From NCBI GenBank assembly GCA_041687675.1, contig JAWLBM010000048.1, forward strand, positions 1 to 36,612: a stretch of DNA of 36,612 nucleotides, given 5' to 3'. This DNA is from JAWLBM01 sp041687675 (GTDB taxonomy: Bacteria; Pseudomonadota; Alphaproteobacteria; Rhizobiales; Pleomorphomonadaceae). Below the pieces are notes generated by a model. It made no database searches. It was not told the DNA's origin and saw nothing but the letters and a program-made list of their open reading frames with translations. Positions 9,720-17,043 of the stretch are shown here, piece by piece (the first letter of the stretch is position 1; every line of letters starts with the position of its first letter). The position numbers and the translations under genes are program-made.

Positions 9720-10745
9720 TCAGCCCTTCTCGGACACCCCCGCCTGGTCGAAGGTCGCCATCCCGGCGTGGGTGGCGACCGCCGCCTTCACCATCGCGCC
9801 GGCGAGCGCCGCGCCGGAGCCCTCGCCGAGGCGCATGCCGAGGTCGAGCAGCGGACGGCGGTTCATCCGCTCGGCCACCTTCGGGAACCCGCCCTCGGCG
9901 GAGAGGTGGGAGAGCAGCACGTGGTCGGCCGCCCCCTCGCCCATGGCGTGCAGCAGCGCGGCGGCGGCGGTGGCGACATAGCCGTCGACGACCACCGGGA
10001 TGCGCTCGTGGCGGGCGGCGATCATCGCGCCCAGCATGGCGGCGAACTCGCGCCCGCCGACCCGGCGCAACACCTCCAGCGGATCCCGCCGGCCGCCGCC
10101 GAGGCGGGCCACCGCCGCGCCGACGGCGGCGCACTTGCGCCGGTAGCCCTCGTCGTCGACGCCGGTGCCGCGGCCGACCCAGTCCTCAGGCTCGCCGCCG
10201 TAAAGGGCGTGGTAGATCGCGGCGGCGACGGTGGTGTTGCCGATCCCCATCTCGCCGATCATCAACAGGTCGATGCCGCCGGCGATCGCCTCCATGCCGA
10301 AGGCGATGGTGGCGGCGCAGCCCGGCTCGTCGAAGGCATCGGCCTCGGTGATGTCCGGCGTCGGGTGGTCGAGCGCGAGGTCGAGGACCTTCAGGCCGAA
10401 GTCGAAGGCGATGCAGAGCTGGTTGATCGCCGCGCCCCCGGCGGCGAAGTTCTCCACCATCTGCTGCGTGACCGACCGGGGGAAGGCCGACACGCCCCTG
10501 TCGGTGACGCCGTGGTTGCCGGCGAAGACGCAGACCACCGGCCGCGTCACCTGCGGCCGCCCCTTGCCGCTCCAGGCCGCGACCCACTCCACCAGCGTCT
10601 CCATCCGGCCGAGCGACCCGGCGGGCTTGGTGAGGCGGGCCTCGCGCTCGCGGACGGTGGCGGTCGCGGCCTCGTCCGGGCCGGGCATCCGGGCGACGAG
10701 GTCGCGGATGTCGTCGAAGGGAAGGCCGGTCACGGCTGTGGGCAT
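9720..10745 (-). CDS. cobT: Nicotinate-nucleotide--dimethylbenzimidazole phosphoribosyltransferase
   Basis: This 341-aa enzyme makes alpha-ribazole phosphate from nicotinate mononucleotide and 5,6-dimethylbenzimidazole for the lower cobalamin loop. Visible family motifs are LTKPAGSLGRMETL, FAGNHGVTDRGVSAFP, QMVENFAAGGAAINQL, GEMGIGNTTVAAAI, the glycine-rich VGRGTGVDDEG and VVVDGYVATAAAALL. The C terminus has LGMRLGEGSGAALA, where Glu308 corresponds to the catalytic glutamate known from Salmonella CobT. The start ATG 10745 has GGAG upstream; the long open frame upstream is antisense to cobS and not real. Divergent cobS supports joint use in nucleotide-loop assembly. Confidence 0.96.
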   Translation of the reverse strand: MPTAVTGLPFDDIRDLVARMPGPDEAATATVREREARLTKPAGSLGRMETLVEWVAAWSGKGRPQVTRPVVCVFAGNHGVTDRGVSAFPRSVTQQMVENFAAGGAAINQLCIAFDFGLKVLDLALDHPTPDITEADAFDEPGCAATIAFGMEAIAGGIDLLMIGEMGIGNTTVAAAIYHALYGGEPEDWVGRGTGVDDEGYRRKCAAVGAAVARLGGGRRDPLEVLRRVGGREFAAMLGAMIAARHERIPVVVDGYVATAAAALLHAMGEGAADHVLLSHLSAEGGFPKVAERMNRRPLLDLGMRLGEGSGAALAGAMVKAAVATHAGMATFDQAGVSEKG

Positions 10746-10845
10746 CGCGGGGGCTCCGGGGAGGATCGGCGACTCGTCCCGGTGACGGCCGCCTGCGGGG
10801 GTTCTATACACGAGCGGTGCAGCCGCCGAAACCGGATCGCCGCCG

Positions 10846-11637
10846 TTGACCGAGCACCGCCCGACCGCCCGGATCGCCGCCGACCTCGGCGGCGTCCTGC
10901 GCTTCTTCACCCGCCTGCCCGTCCCGCCGCTGTCGCGGGCGGACGACCCGGCGGCGATGCCGCGCTTCGCCGAGGCCGGCTGGGCGCTGCCCGTCGCCGG
11001 CGCGCTGCTGGCGCTGCCGGGGGCGCTGCTCGCCGCGGCGCTGTCGGCGACGGACCTTCCGGCGCTGGCGGCCGGCGCCCTGGTGGTGGCGCTGTCCGCC
11101 CTCGTCACCGGCGGCATGGCGGAGGACGGCCTCGCCGACACCGCGGACGGCCTCGCCGGCGGGCGCGACCGGGAGCGGCGGCTCGCCATCATGCGCGACA
11201 GCCGAATCGGCGTCTTCGGCGCCGCCGCGCTCGCCCTCGCCCTGATCGCCCGCGCCTCCCTCGCCGGCGCGCTGGTCGGCCTCGGCCCGCTCGCCGCCGC
11301 GGGCGCCCTCGTCGCCTCCGGCGCGGTCGGGCGCGGCGCCCTGCTCGCGGTGTGGGCCGGTCTGGAGCCGGCCCGGGCCGACGGAATGTCCGCGGCGGCC
11401 GGACGCCCCGGCGGGCGGGCCGCGACGGCGGGCCTCCTCATCGCGGCGGCGCTGGCGCTGCCGGCCGGCGGCGCCGGCGGCCCCGCCGGCGTTGCGGTCG
11501 GGCTCCTCCTCGCCGCGCTCGCGGCCGCGGCGCTCGGCCTCGCCGCCCGCCGCGCGATCGGCGGGCAGACCGGCGACGTGCTCGGCGCGGCCGGCCATCT
11601 GGGGGAAATCGCCTTCCTCGTCGGCCTCCTCGCCTGA
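10846..11637 (+). CDS. cobS: Adenosylcobinamide-GDP ribazoletransferase (cobalamin synthase)
   Basis: This 263-aa integral membrane enzyme joins adenosylcobinamide-GDP and alpha-ribazole (phosphate), the last step of cobalamin assembly (also called CobV). The conserved N-terminal LRFFTRLPVP, the signature EDGLADTADGLAGG and the following RLAIMRDSRIGVFGA are present, with Asp-rich metal-binding residues intact. The rest is Ala/Leu-rich TM segments. The start is TTG 10846, because it lies just upstream of the conserved RIAADLGGVLRFFTRLPVP block and no ATG or GTG in frame is available there; the SD is weak. It is divergent from cobT across 100 bp. The downstream DUF1289 gene follows closely, as in many Rhizobiales. 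Confidence 0.93.
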   Translation: MTEHRPTARIAADLGGVLRFFTRLPVPPLSRADDPAAMPRFAEAGWALPVAGALLALPGALLAAALSATDLPALAAGALVVALSALVTGGMAEDGLADTADGLAGGRDRERRLAIMRDSRIGVFGAAALALALIARASLAGALVGLGPLAAAGALVASGAVGRGALLAVWAGLEPARADGMSAAAGRPGGRAATAGLLIAAALALPAGGAGGPAGVAVGLLLAALAAAALGLAARRAIGGQTGDVLGAAGHLGEIAFLVGLLA

Positions 11638-11704
11638 AGGCGAATTGCGCCCGCCGGTGCAAGGGCTATCTATGCCGGGTGCGCCCGATTTCCGGAGATT
11701 GCGA

Positions 11705-11884
11705 GTGACCCGCCCCGCGACGCCCTGCATCAAGCTCTGCGTGATCGATCCGGCGAGCGGGCTCTGCCGCGGCTGCCTGCGCTCCCTCGACGAGATCGCC
11801 GCCTGGGGTGGCATGACCGACGACATGCGACGGGTGGTGATGGCGCGCCTTCCGGAGCGGACGGCGCGGGTCGGAGGCGGCTGA
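11705..11884 (+). CDS. DUF1289 family protein (four-Cys small protein)
   Basis: This 59-aa protein has the DUF1289 pattern: PCIKLCVIDPASGLCRGCLRS with Cys8, Cys12, Cys21 and Cys24, then EIAAWGGMTDDMRRVVM. The four cysteines look like a metal or Fe-S site. The start was set at GTG 11705 because CGGAG lies 7 nt upstream; ATG 11672 in frame would add 11 residues. The stop overlaps the next gene's ATG (TGATG), so translation is probably coupled. Function is unknown; position after cobS is conserved in Rhizobiales from family knowledge. Confidence 0.85.
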   Translation: MTRPATPCIKLCVIDPASGLCRGCLRSLDEIAAWGGMTDDMRRVVMARLPERTARVGGG

Positions 11885-12147
11885 TGCGCGACACCGTGCT
11901 GATCCTCGGCCTCGCGATCCTCGCCACCGGCCTCGTGGTGCTGATCGTCTTCGGCGACGGCCCGTCGATCGCGGGCCTCGCCCCGGAGGGCTTCGGCCGC
12001 CTCGTCGCGCTGAGCGCCCTCGTCGTCCTGATCGGCTCGGGCCTGATCGGCTTCCGCGGCCGGCTGTCGCCACGGCTCTGGCACGTGGCGGTCTGGCTCG
12101 CGCTGTTCGTGGCCCTGATCGCCGCCTACAATTTCTTGGGCGCATGA
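11884..12147 (+). CDS. Short three-TM protein, apparent N-terminal remnant of a TIGR02281-type aspartic protease
   Basis: This 87-aa protein has three TM helices (LILGLAILATGLVVLIVF, LVALSALVVLIGSGLIGF, HVAVWLALFVALIAAYNF). Its start overlaps the DUF1289 stop codon. In many Rhizobiales the gene after DUF1289 encodes a clan AA aspartic protease whose N terminus has just this arrangement, including the FGRLVALSALV-like segment. A soluble protease domain (DTGAS motif) should follow. Here the frame stops at the first copy of a 38-bp tandem repeat, and no DTGA-like motif is found in any frame up to 12554. Loss of the catalytic domain is the simplest reading. The alternative is a stand-alone membrane protein. 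Confidence 0.7.
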   Translation: MRDTVLILGLAILATGLVVLIVFGDGPSIAGLAPEGFGRLVALSALVVLIGSGLIGFRGRLSPRLWHVAVWLALFVALIAAYNFLGA

Positions 12148-12257
12148 TCCGGGGCGGGCGTAGGGAAATGACCCGGGGCGCATGATCCGGGGCGGGCGTG
12201 GGGGAATGACCCGGGGCGCATGATCCGGGGCGGGCGTGGGGGAATGATCCGGGGCGG
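12138..12257. repeat. Three 38-bp tandem repeats
   Basis: Units begin at 12138, 12176 and 12214, each starting GGGCGCATGATCC and containing GGGCGT plus an internal ATGACC/ATGATCC variant of the same word. A partial unit ends near 12257. The first unit overlaps the last codons and stop of the 87-aa membrane protein. Confidence 0.95.
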
Positions 12258-12554
12258 CGGCCCGCGCGGATGGGTTTGATCCGGCAGGCCGGCGAGTGAA
12301 TGCACCTCGCGGCGTTGGAACCCGTCCAGACCGGGAATGCACCCGCTGGGCCCGGCATCGCGCAGGCGCAGGCGCCTGCGGACCGGCCTCACGGCCCGCC
12401 GCTGTCCCCGGCGGCGCGGGGCCGGGCGGGCCTCGCGGCGCTATTCCCGCGCGGTCCGTCCAGTGTCCGCAGAGGGTCCGCCCAGGACCTGGGACGGCCG
12501 GGCTCCGGATGCGCGCCCGGGGTAAGGCGCGCATCCCGAGCCGGCAGCCGCGCG
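12258..12554. other. Non-coding gap after the repeat array
   Basis: Nearly 300 bp of very GC-rich DNA with no convincing gene on either strand. Its only clear structure is the hairpin at 12501-12542. Open frames here are Arg/Pro/Gly-rich shadows. Confidence 0.6.
12501..12542 (-). terminator. Strong hairpin downstream of the ArsR gene
   Basis: An 11-bp perfect stem (GGATGCGCGCC 12507-12517 with GGCGCGCATCC 12526-12536, 8-nt loop) extends by five more pairs beyond a single C-C mismatch. It starts 12 nt past the ArsR stop on the minus strand. No T-run follows, so terminator function is likely but not certain. Confidence 0.55.
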
Positions 12555-13019
12555 TCAGGCGTTGAGACTGATCCCCGCCTCGACCTCCGGCGCGGGCGCC
12601 GACGGAGGCGGAGACTCCAGCGACTCGGCGGCCGGCATGGTGAGGCCGGAGGCGATCTCCGCCTCGATGCGGGCGGTGCTGATCGTCGGGTCGACCATCT
12701 TGCCGAGCAGCACGCCGAGGTCGCGGTAGATCGCCTCGAGCCGGGTGGTCTCGGTGGTGTAGTAGATGGTGCGGCCGCTGCGGCGGCTGGAGACGAGGTT
12801 GTCGAGCCGCAGCCGCGCCAGCTGCTGTGACACCGCCGGCTGCGGCAGGCGCAGGATATGCTCCAGTTCGCCGACCGAGCGCTCGCGGCCGTTGAGAAGG
12901 GCAAGGATCATCAGGCGGTGTTCATGCGACAGGGCGCGGAGCGCATCGCTGGTGGCGGTGGCGCGGCGGCCGAATTCGGCGAGATGCGTGTCCATCGCCA
13001 CTTCATGGTGGTTGCTCAT
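12555..13019 (-). CDS. ArsR/SmtB family winged-helix regulator without cysteines
   Basis: This 154-aa regulator has the ArsR core at residues about 20-105: ALRALSHEHRLMILALL, SVGELEHILRLPQPAVSQQLARLRLDNLV (recognition helix), then the wing RRSGRTIYY. The C-terminal tail (ESLESPPPSAPAPEVEAG) is Pro/Ala-rich and probably disordered. No cysteine occurs anywhere, so neither the ArsR alpha3 metal site nor the dithiol switch of BigR/SqrR is present. An N-terminal HH pair and other His residues exist, but a metal role is speculative. The start ATG 13019 has GGGAAG upstream. The nearby cytochrome c gene upstream on the same strand has its own terminator, so they are probably separate units. Confidence 0.88.
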   Translation of the reverse strand: MSNHHEVAMDTHLAEFGRRATATSDALRALSHEHRLMILALLNGRERSVGELEHILRLPQPAVSQQLARLRLDNLVSSRRSGRTIYYTTETTRLEAIYRDLGVLLGKMVDPTISTARIEAEIASGLTMPAAESLESPPPSAPAPEVEAGISLNA

Positions 13020-13109
13020 ATGGCTTCCCGAAACGTTCGAGGCATGCCCGCGATCGGCCTTGGTCTCAGTCGCGACGTATGGCGACGCGATAGATTGTTA
13101 AAAACACCA

Positions 13110-13123
13110 ATTCAGATGCGAAT
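13110..13123. promoter_or_regulatory. Possible ArsR operator (short inverted repeat)
   Basis: ATTC-N6-GAAT lies about 90 bp upstream of the ArsR start in a locally AT-rich stretch (13089-13150) that contrasts with the surroundings. ArsR proteins often bind such short inverted repeats near their own promoter. The arms are only 4 bp, so chance is possible. Confidence 0.3.
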
Positions 13124-13190
13124 GCAAGATATCCCGAACCATTTTTGTCAAGAAGCGTTAAGCCGAACGCCGTTTGCGGCACCGGGTACC

Positions 13191-13231
13191 GCAAAAAATG
13201 AAGCCGCCCGAGGCGGCGGCCCCGGGCGGCT
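13191..13231 (-). terminator. Rho-independent terminator of the cytochrome c gene
   Basis: On the minus strand AGCCGCCCG (13231-13223) and CGGGCGGCT (13210-13202) form a perfect 9-bp stem. It is followed, read on the minus strand, by TTCATTTTTTGC. The T-run directly after a GC stem, 36 nt beyond the stop codon, makes this the clearest intrinsic terminator in the window. Confidence 0.88.
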
Positions 13232-13266
13232 CTGGACAGGCGGCGCGGCCCCGGGGGGCCGCGGGA

Positions 13267-13635
13267 TCACTGGAACTGGCTGAGGTAGGCGATCACGTCG
13301 GTGATCTCCTCGTCCTTCTTCAGGCCGGCGAAAGCCATCTTGTTGCCCTTGGCGAAGGCCTTCGGGTCGGCGAGCCAGGCGCGGAGGTTCTCGTCCGTCC
13401 AGGTCTCGCCCGCCTTCTCCTGCATCGCCTTGGAATACTTGAAATCGGCGTTGGCGGCGATCGGGCCGCCGACGACGCCGTTCAGCACCGGGCCGACCTT
13501 GTTCTTGGCGTTCTCGCCGACCGCGTGGCAGGCGACGCACTTCTTGAAAACCTTCTCCCCGGCCGCCACGTCCTGGGCGCTGGCGGCGGCGGACGACGCC
13601 ACGAGGGCGGCCGCAACAATCAGACCGAACTTCAT
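13267..13635 (-). CDS. Class I c-type cytochrome (cytochrome c2/c550-like)
   Basis: This 122-aa periplasmic electron carrier has a signal peptide at residues 1-20 (ending AAASA-QD). The haem motif C33-VA-C36-H37 and the distal ligand Met100 (GNKMAFAGL) are both present, with KVGPVLNGVVGG between them. The C-terminal helix ends ITDVIAYLSQF. This is the layout of soluble cytochrome c2, which shuttles electrons from the bc1 complex to terminal oxidases. The start ATG 13635 has AAGGAAG upstream. The gene is monocistronic by its neighbours: a terminator follows, and dusA is divergent across a 306-bp gap (13636-13941) in which I see no further gene. Confidence 0.95.
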   Translation of the reverse strand: MKFGLIVAAALVASSAAASAQDVAAGEKVFKKCVACHAVGENAKNKVGPVLNGVVGGPIAANADFKYSKAMQEKAGETWTDENLRAWLADPKAFAKGNKMAFAGLKKDEEITDVIAYLSQFQ

Positions 13636-13941
13636 GCTGGCTCTTCCTTCCTTCCGGCTTGGCACGGCGGTCGCCGCGACGCCGACCTCCTCCAAGGGAT
13701 GCTCTAAACCGTGCGCGCCGGGGGAACAAGTGCGACCTTGCGCGAAGGCGCCACCGCCCCCGGGGCGCTCGGCATACGAACAACAAACTAGGGCAATCCT
13801 TCGACGGATCCACCTTTGCGATGAGACAAAGCGCCTCGCCCCGCGCGGACGGGCAGCCGGGGCCGCCGGTGGAGATTTTGACAGCGGGACCCATGTTCCG
13901 TAGAGATTTCGCGCCCGGACGGAGCCGCGGGCGGGCAACGG

Positions 13942-14964
13942 ATGCGAGGCATGTACGAGACGAGCGAAGCGGGCGGGGCGAAGATCTTCGCCGTGGCGCC
14001 GATGATGGACTGGACGGACCGCCACTGCCGGGCGTTCCACCGCAGCCTTACGCGCCGGGCCCTGCTCTACACCGAGATGGTCACCTCCGCCGCCGTGATC
14101 CACGGCGACCGCGAGCGGCTGCTCGGCTTCGCCGCCGGGGAGCACCCGGTCGCCCTGCAGCTCGGCGGCTCGGATCCGGGCGAACTCGCCCGGGCGGCGC
14201 GGATCGGCGCCGACTTCGGCTACGACGAGATCAACCTCAACGTCGGCTGCCCGTCGGACCGGGTGCAGTCCGGCCGCTTCGGCGCCTGCCTGATGCGCGA
14301 GCCGGACCTCGTCGCCGACTGCGTGGCGGCGATGCGGGCAGCCGTGGACGTGCCGGTGACGGTGAAGTGCCGCATCGGCGTCGACGAGCAGGACCCGGAG
14401 GAGGCGCTCGACCGCCTCGCCGACGCGGTGGTCGCCGCCGGCGCCGCGGCGATCTGGGTGCATGCGCGCAAGGCCTGGCTGAAGGGCCTGTCGCCGCGGG
14501 AGAACCGGGACGTCCCGCCGCTCGACTACGGCCGGGTGAAGCGGCTGAAGGCGCGGCTGCCGCAGGTCTTCGTCGGCATCAACGGCGGCATCCGCAGCCT
14601 CGACGAGGCCGAGGCGCTGCTCGCCGGGCTCGACGGGGTGATGCTCGGCCGCGCCGCCTACCAGGACCCGGCCCTGCTCGCCGCCGTGGACCGGCGCATC
14701 TGTGGCGAGGCCACGGCCGACACCGACCTCCTCGAGGCGGTGGAGCGGATGCGGCCGGTGATCGCCGCGCACCTCGCTGCGGGCGGACGGCTCGGCGCGG
14801 TGACCCGGCACATGCTCGGCCTGTTCCAGGGCCGCCCGGGCGCGCGGGCCTGGCGGCGGATCCTCACCGAGGGCGGCGTGCGCCCCGGCGCGGGGCTCGA
14901 GGTGCTTGACGAGGCGCTCTCGGCTCTGACAAATCGCGGCACCTCCCGGCGCGACGCGGCCTGA
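13942..14964 (+). CDS. dusA: tRNA-dihydrouridine(20/20a) synthase
   Basis: This 340-aa flavoenzyme reduces uridines 20/20a in the tRNA D-loop. DusA features include FAVAPMMDWTDRHCRAFHR at the N terminus (FMN site), YTEMVTSAAVIHGD and VALQLGGSDP. Further on come DEINLNVGCPSDRVQSGRFGA in pieces (NLNVGCPSD with the catalytic Cys, GRFGACLM), VTVKCRIGVD, IWVHARKAWLKGLSP and GVMLGRAAYQDP. The C-terminal helical tRNA-binding domain is complete (MLGLFQGRPGARAWR). Two start choices exist, ATG 13942 and ATG 13951; neither has a well-spaced SD, so the longer is given. Confidence 0.95.
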   Translation: MRGMYETSEAGGAKIFAVAPMMDWTDRHCRAFHRSLTRRALLYTEMVTSAAVIHGDRERLLGFAAGEHPVALQLGGSDPGELARAARIGADFGYDEINLNVGCPSDRVQSGRFGACLMREPDLVADCVAAMRAAVDVPVTVKCRIGVDEQDPEEALDRLADAVVAAGAAAIWVHARKAWLKGLSPRENRDVPPLDYGRVKRLKARLPQVFVGINGGIRSLDEAEALLAGLDGVMLGRAAYQDPALLAAVDRRICGEATADTDLLEAVERMRPVIAAHLAAGGRLGAVTRHMLGLFQGRPGARAWRRILTEGGVRPGAGLEVLDEALSALTNRGTSRRDAA

Positions 14965-15023
14965 CGTCGCGCCTGGCCGCATCCCCGCCCGGCGCCCGCC
15001 CGGCCGCCCTCCGCCGAGCCCCC

Positions 15024-15851
15024 ATGGAATTCACCGGCAGCACGAGCGAACTGATCGAACTCGCCGCGGCGATCGCCGCCTCCGGCCTGGTGGCCGGCGT
15101 CCTCGCGGGCCTCTTCGGCATCGGCGGCGGCGCGGTGCTGGTGCCGGTGTTCTACCAGGTGCTCGGCCTTGCCGGGGTCGACGAATCGATCCGCATGCAC
15201 GTGTCGGTCGCCACCTCGACCGGCATCATCCTGCCGACCGCCATCCGCTCCTTCATGGCCCACCGCGCCCGCGGCGCGGTGGACACGGTGCTGCTCAGGG
15301 GCTGGCTGTTCTGGGTGCCGCTCGGCGTGATCGCGGCGGCGACGACCGCGGCGAAGCTCTCCTCGGAGGGCCTGCGCGGCGTCTTCGCCGTGATCGCCTT
15401 CCTGTTCGCCATCCGGATGATCTTCAACCGGGCCTCCTGGCGCCTCGGCGACGAGTTGCCGGCCAACCCCTTCCGCGCCTTCGTCGGCGTCCTGATCGGC
15501 TACATATCCACCCTCATGGGCATCGGCGGCGGCGTCCTCAACAACACCTTCATGACGCTGTTCAACCGGCCGATGCACCAGGCGGTGGCGACCTCCGCCG
15601 GCGTCGGCGTGCTGATCGCGATCCCGGGGACCCTCGGCTACATCGCCGCCGGCTGGGGCCACCCGGACCTGCCGCCGCTCTCGGCCGGCTTCGTCAACCT
15701 GCTCGGCGTCGCCATCGTCATCCCGATCACCATCCTCGCCGCGCCGCTCGGGGTGAGGATCGCCCACGCGCTGTCGAAGCGCACGCTGGAGCTGCTGTTC
15801 GGGCTCTTCCTGCTGTCGGTCTCGCTGAAGTTCGCCTGGTCGCTGGTCTGA
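15024..15851 (+). CDS. TauE/SafE family permease (sulfite exporter/anion permease)
   Basis: This 275-aa membrane protein has about eight TM helices in two repeated halves, each starting with the glycine motif of TauE/SafE: GLFGIGGGAVLVPVF near residue 31 and MGIGGGVLNNTFM near residue 168. These proteins move sulfite, sulfonates or other small organic anions. The substrate here cannot be assigned, and no sulfur-metabolism gene is adjacent. The start is ATG 15024 without a strong SD. It is convergent with the ABC binding-protein gene, separated by a hairpin. Confidence 0.9.
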   Translation: MEFTGSTSELIELAAAIAASGLVAGVLAGLFGIGGGAVLVPVFYQVLGLAGVDESIRMHVSVATSTGIILPTAIRSFMAHRARGAVDTVLLRGWLFWVPLGVIAAATTAAKLSSEGLRGVFAVIAFLFAIRMIFNRASWRLGDELPANPFRAFVGVLIGYISTLMGIGGGVLNNTFMTLFNRPMHQAVATSAGVGVLIAIPGTLGYIAAGWGHPDLPPLSAGFVNLLGVAIVIPITILAAPLGVRIAHALSKRTLELLFGLFLLSVSLKFAWSLV

Positions 15852-15870
15852 CATGGCGGGCAGAATGGAA

Positions 15871-15896
15871 CCGGGCCGCCCCGGGGGACGGCCCGG
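15871..15896. terminator. Hairpin between convergent TauE/SafE and ABC binding-protein genes
   Basis: CCGGGCCG (15871-15878) and CGGCCCGG (15889-15896) form a perfect 8-bp stem 19 nt after the permease stop and 26 nt after the minus-strand stop. It is likely bidirectional. There is only a CCCTT tail on the plus side. Confidence 0.5.
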
Positions 15897-15922
15897 CCCT
15901 TGTCACGTCGAGGCGACGGTCC

Positions 15923-16918
15923 TCACATCGCCTTCATCTTCTCGGTCACGGCGTGGCTGAAGGCGCCCTCCGGCTCCTTGGTGATCACCGGGGCGTCGCC
16001 GCCCGAGGCGAGCAGCGTCTTCACCGTGCGGGCGTAGTCCTCCTCCGACAGCGTTCCATCCGACCCCTCGAGGAGCTTGGCGATCTCGCCCATCATGCGG
16101 ACCTGGTGCTTCTCGGTCTGGGCGCCGGTCTCGTCGTTGTCGAGGACGATCTGCGCCGCCTCCTCCGGGTTCTGGCGGGCGTACTCCCAGCCCTTCATCG
16201 AGGCCGAGACGAAGCGGGCCATCTTGTCGACGAAGGCCGGATCCTGGAGGTTCTCCTCCAGCACGTAGAGGCCGTCCTCCAGCGTGGCGACGCCCTGGTC
16301 CTCGTACTTGAAGACGACGAGGTCGTCCGGGGAGATGCCGGCGTCGATCACCTGCCAGTATTCGTTGTAGGTCATCGTCGAGATGCAGGCGGCCTGCTTC
16401 TGCAGCAGCGGGTCGACGTTGAAGCCCTGCTTCAGCACCTCGACACCGTCCGCCCCGCCGGTGGTCGGGATGCCGAGCGTCGCCATCCAGGACATGAACG
16501 GATACTCGTTGCCGAAGAACCAGACGCCGAGCGTCTTGCCCTTGAAGTCGTCCGGCGAGGCGATCCCGGTCTCCTTGAGGCAGGTCAGCATCATGCCCGA
16601 CTTCTTGAACGGCTGGGCGATGTTGACGAGCGGCACGCCCTTCTCGCGCGAGGCGAGCGCGGCGGGCATCCATTCGACGATCACGTCCGCGCCGCCGCCG
16701 GCGATCACCTGCGGCGGGGCGATGTCGGGGCCGCCGGGCTTGATGGTGACATCGAGGCCGGCCTCCTCGTAGAAGCCCTTGTCCTTGGCCACGAAGTAGC
16801 CGGCGAACTGGGCCTGGGTGACCCATTTCAGCTGCAGCGTCACCTCGTCGGCCGCGTGCGCCCCGGTGACCCCGAAGGCGGCGACCAGTCCGAGTGCGGC
16901 GAACATCTTGTTCTTCAT
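15923..16918 (-). CDS. NMT1/THI5-like ABC transporter substrate-binding protein
   Basis: This 331-aa periplasmic binding protein has a signal peptide at residues 1-23 (ending GAHA-AD). The SsuA/THI5-like fold follows: VTLQLKWVTQAQFAGYFVA, KDKGFYEEAGLDVTI, the pocket-forming VIAGGGADVIVEWMPAAL, and GKTLGVWFFGNEYPFM. Relatives (ThiY, fungal THI5) bind formylated aminopyrimidines, so a pyrimidine ligand fits the adjacent catabolic genes; the actual ligand is inferred. The start ATG 16918 has GGGGAA upstream. It is the last gene of the transporter operon, 125 nt after the permease stop. That gap holds a small hairpin (CGCCCC 16951-16956 with GGGGCG 16965-16970). No TPP riboswitch-like sequence precedes it. 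Confidence 0.92.
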   Translation of the reverse strand: MKNKMFAALGLVAAFGVTGAHAADEVTLQLKWVTQAQFAGYFVAKDKGFYEEAGLDVTIKPGGPDIAPPQVIAGGGADVIVEWMPAALASREKGVPLVNIAQPFKKSGMMLTCLKETGIASPDDFKGKTLGVWFFGNEYPFMSWMATLGIPTTGGADGVEVLKQGFNVDPLLQKQAACISTMTYNEYWQVIDAGISPDDLVVFKYEDQGVATLEDGLYVLEENLQDPAFVDKMARFVSASMKGWEYARQNPEEAAQIVLDNDETGAQTEKHQVRMMGEIAKLLEGSDGTLSEEDYARTVKTLLASGGDAPVITKEPEGAFSHAVTEKMKAM

Positions 16919-17043
16919 TCTTGTTCCCCAAGGTTGGCCGGCCCGGCCGCCGCCCCTTGTCGTCGGGGCGTCGGGCCGCGTCGGCGGGTTGCATCCGGCC
17001 GCGCTCCGCGGACGGACGAGGTCTCCCCGGGCACCCGCTCCGT

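Noticed and set aside
10746..10845. Cobalamin riboswitch between cobT and cobS
   Set aside because: The gap is only 100 bp and shows none of the B12-box words; too short for the aptamer.
12126..12534. Minus-strand frames reading Pro/Arg/Met repeats through the 38-bp array
   Set aside because: Repeat-driven open frames with no ribosome site or recognisable domain.
16919..17043. TPP riboswitch ahead of the THI5-like binding protein
   Set aside because: No CTGAGA or ACCTGA-type conserved words, and no thiamin genes nearby.
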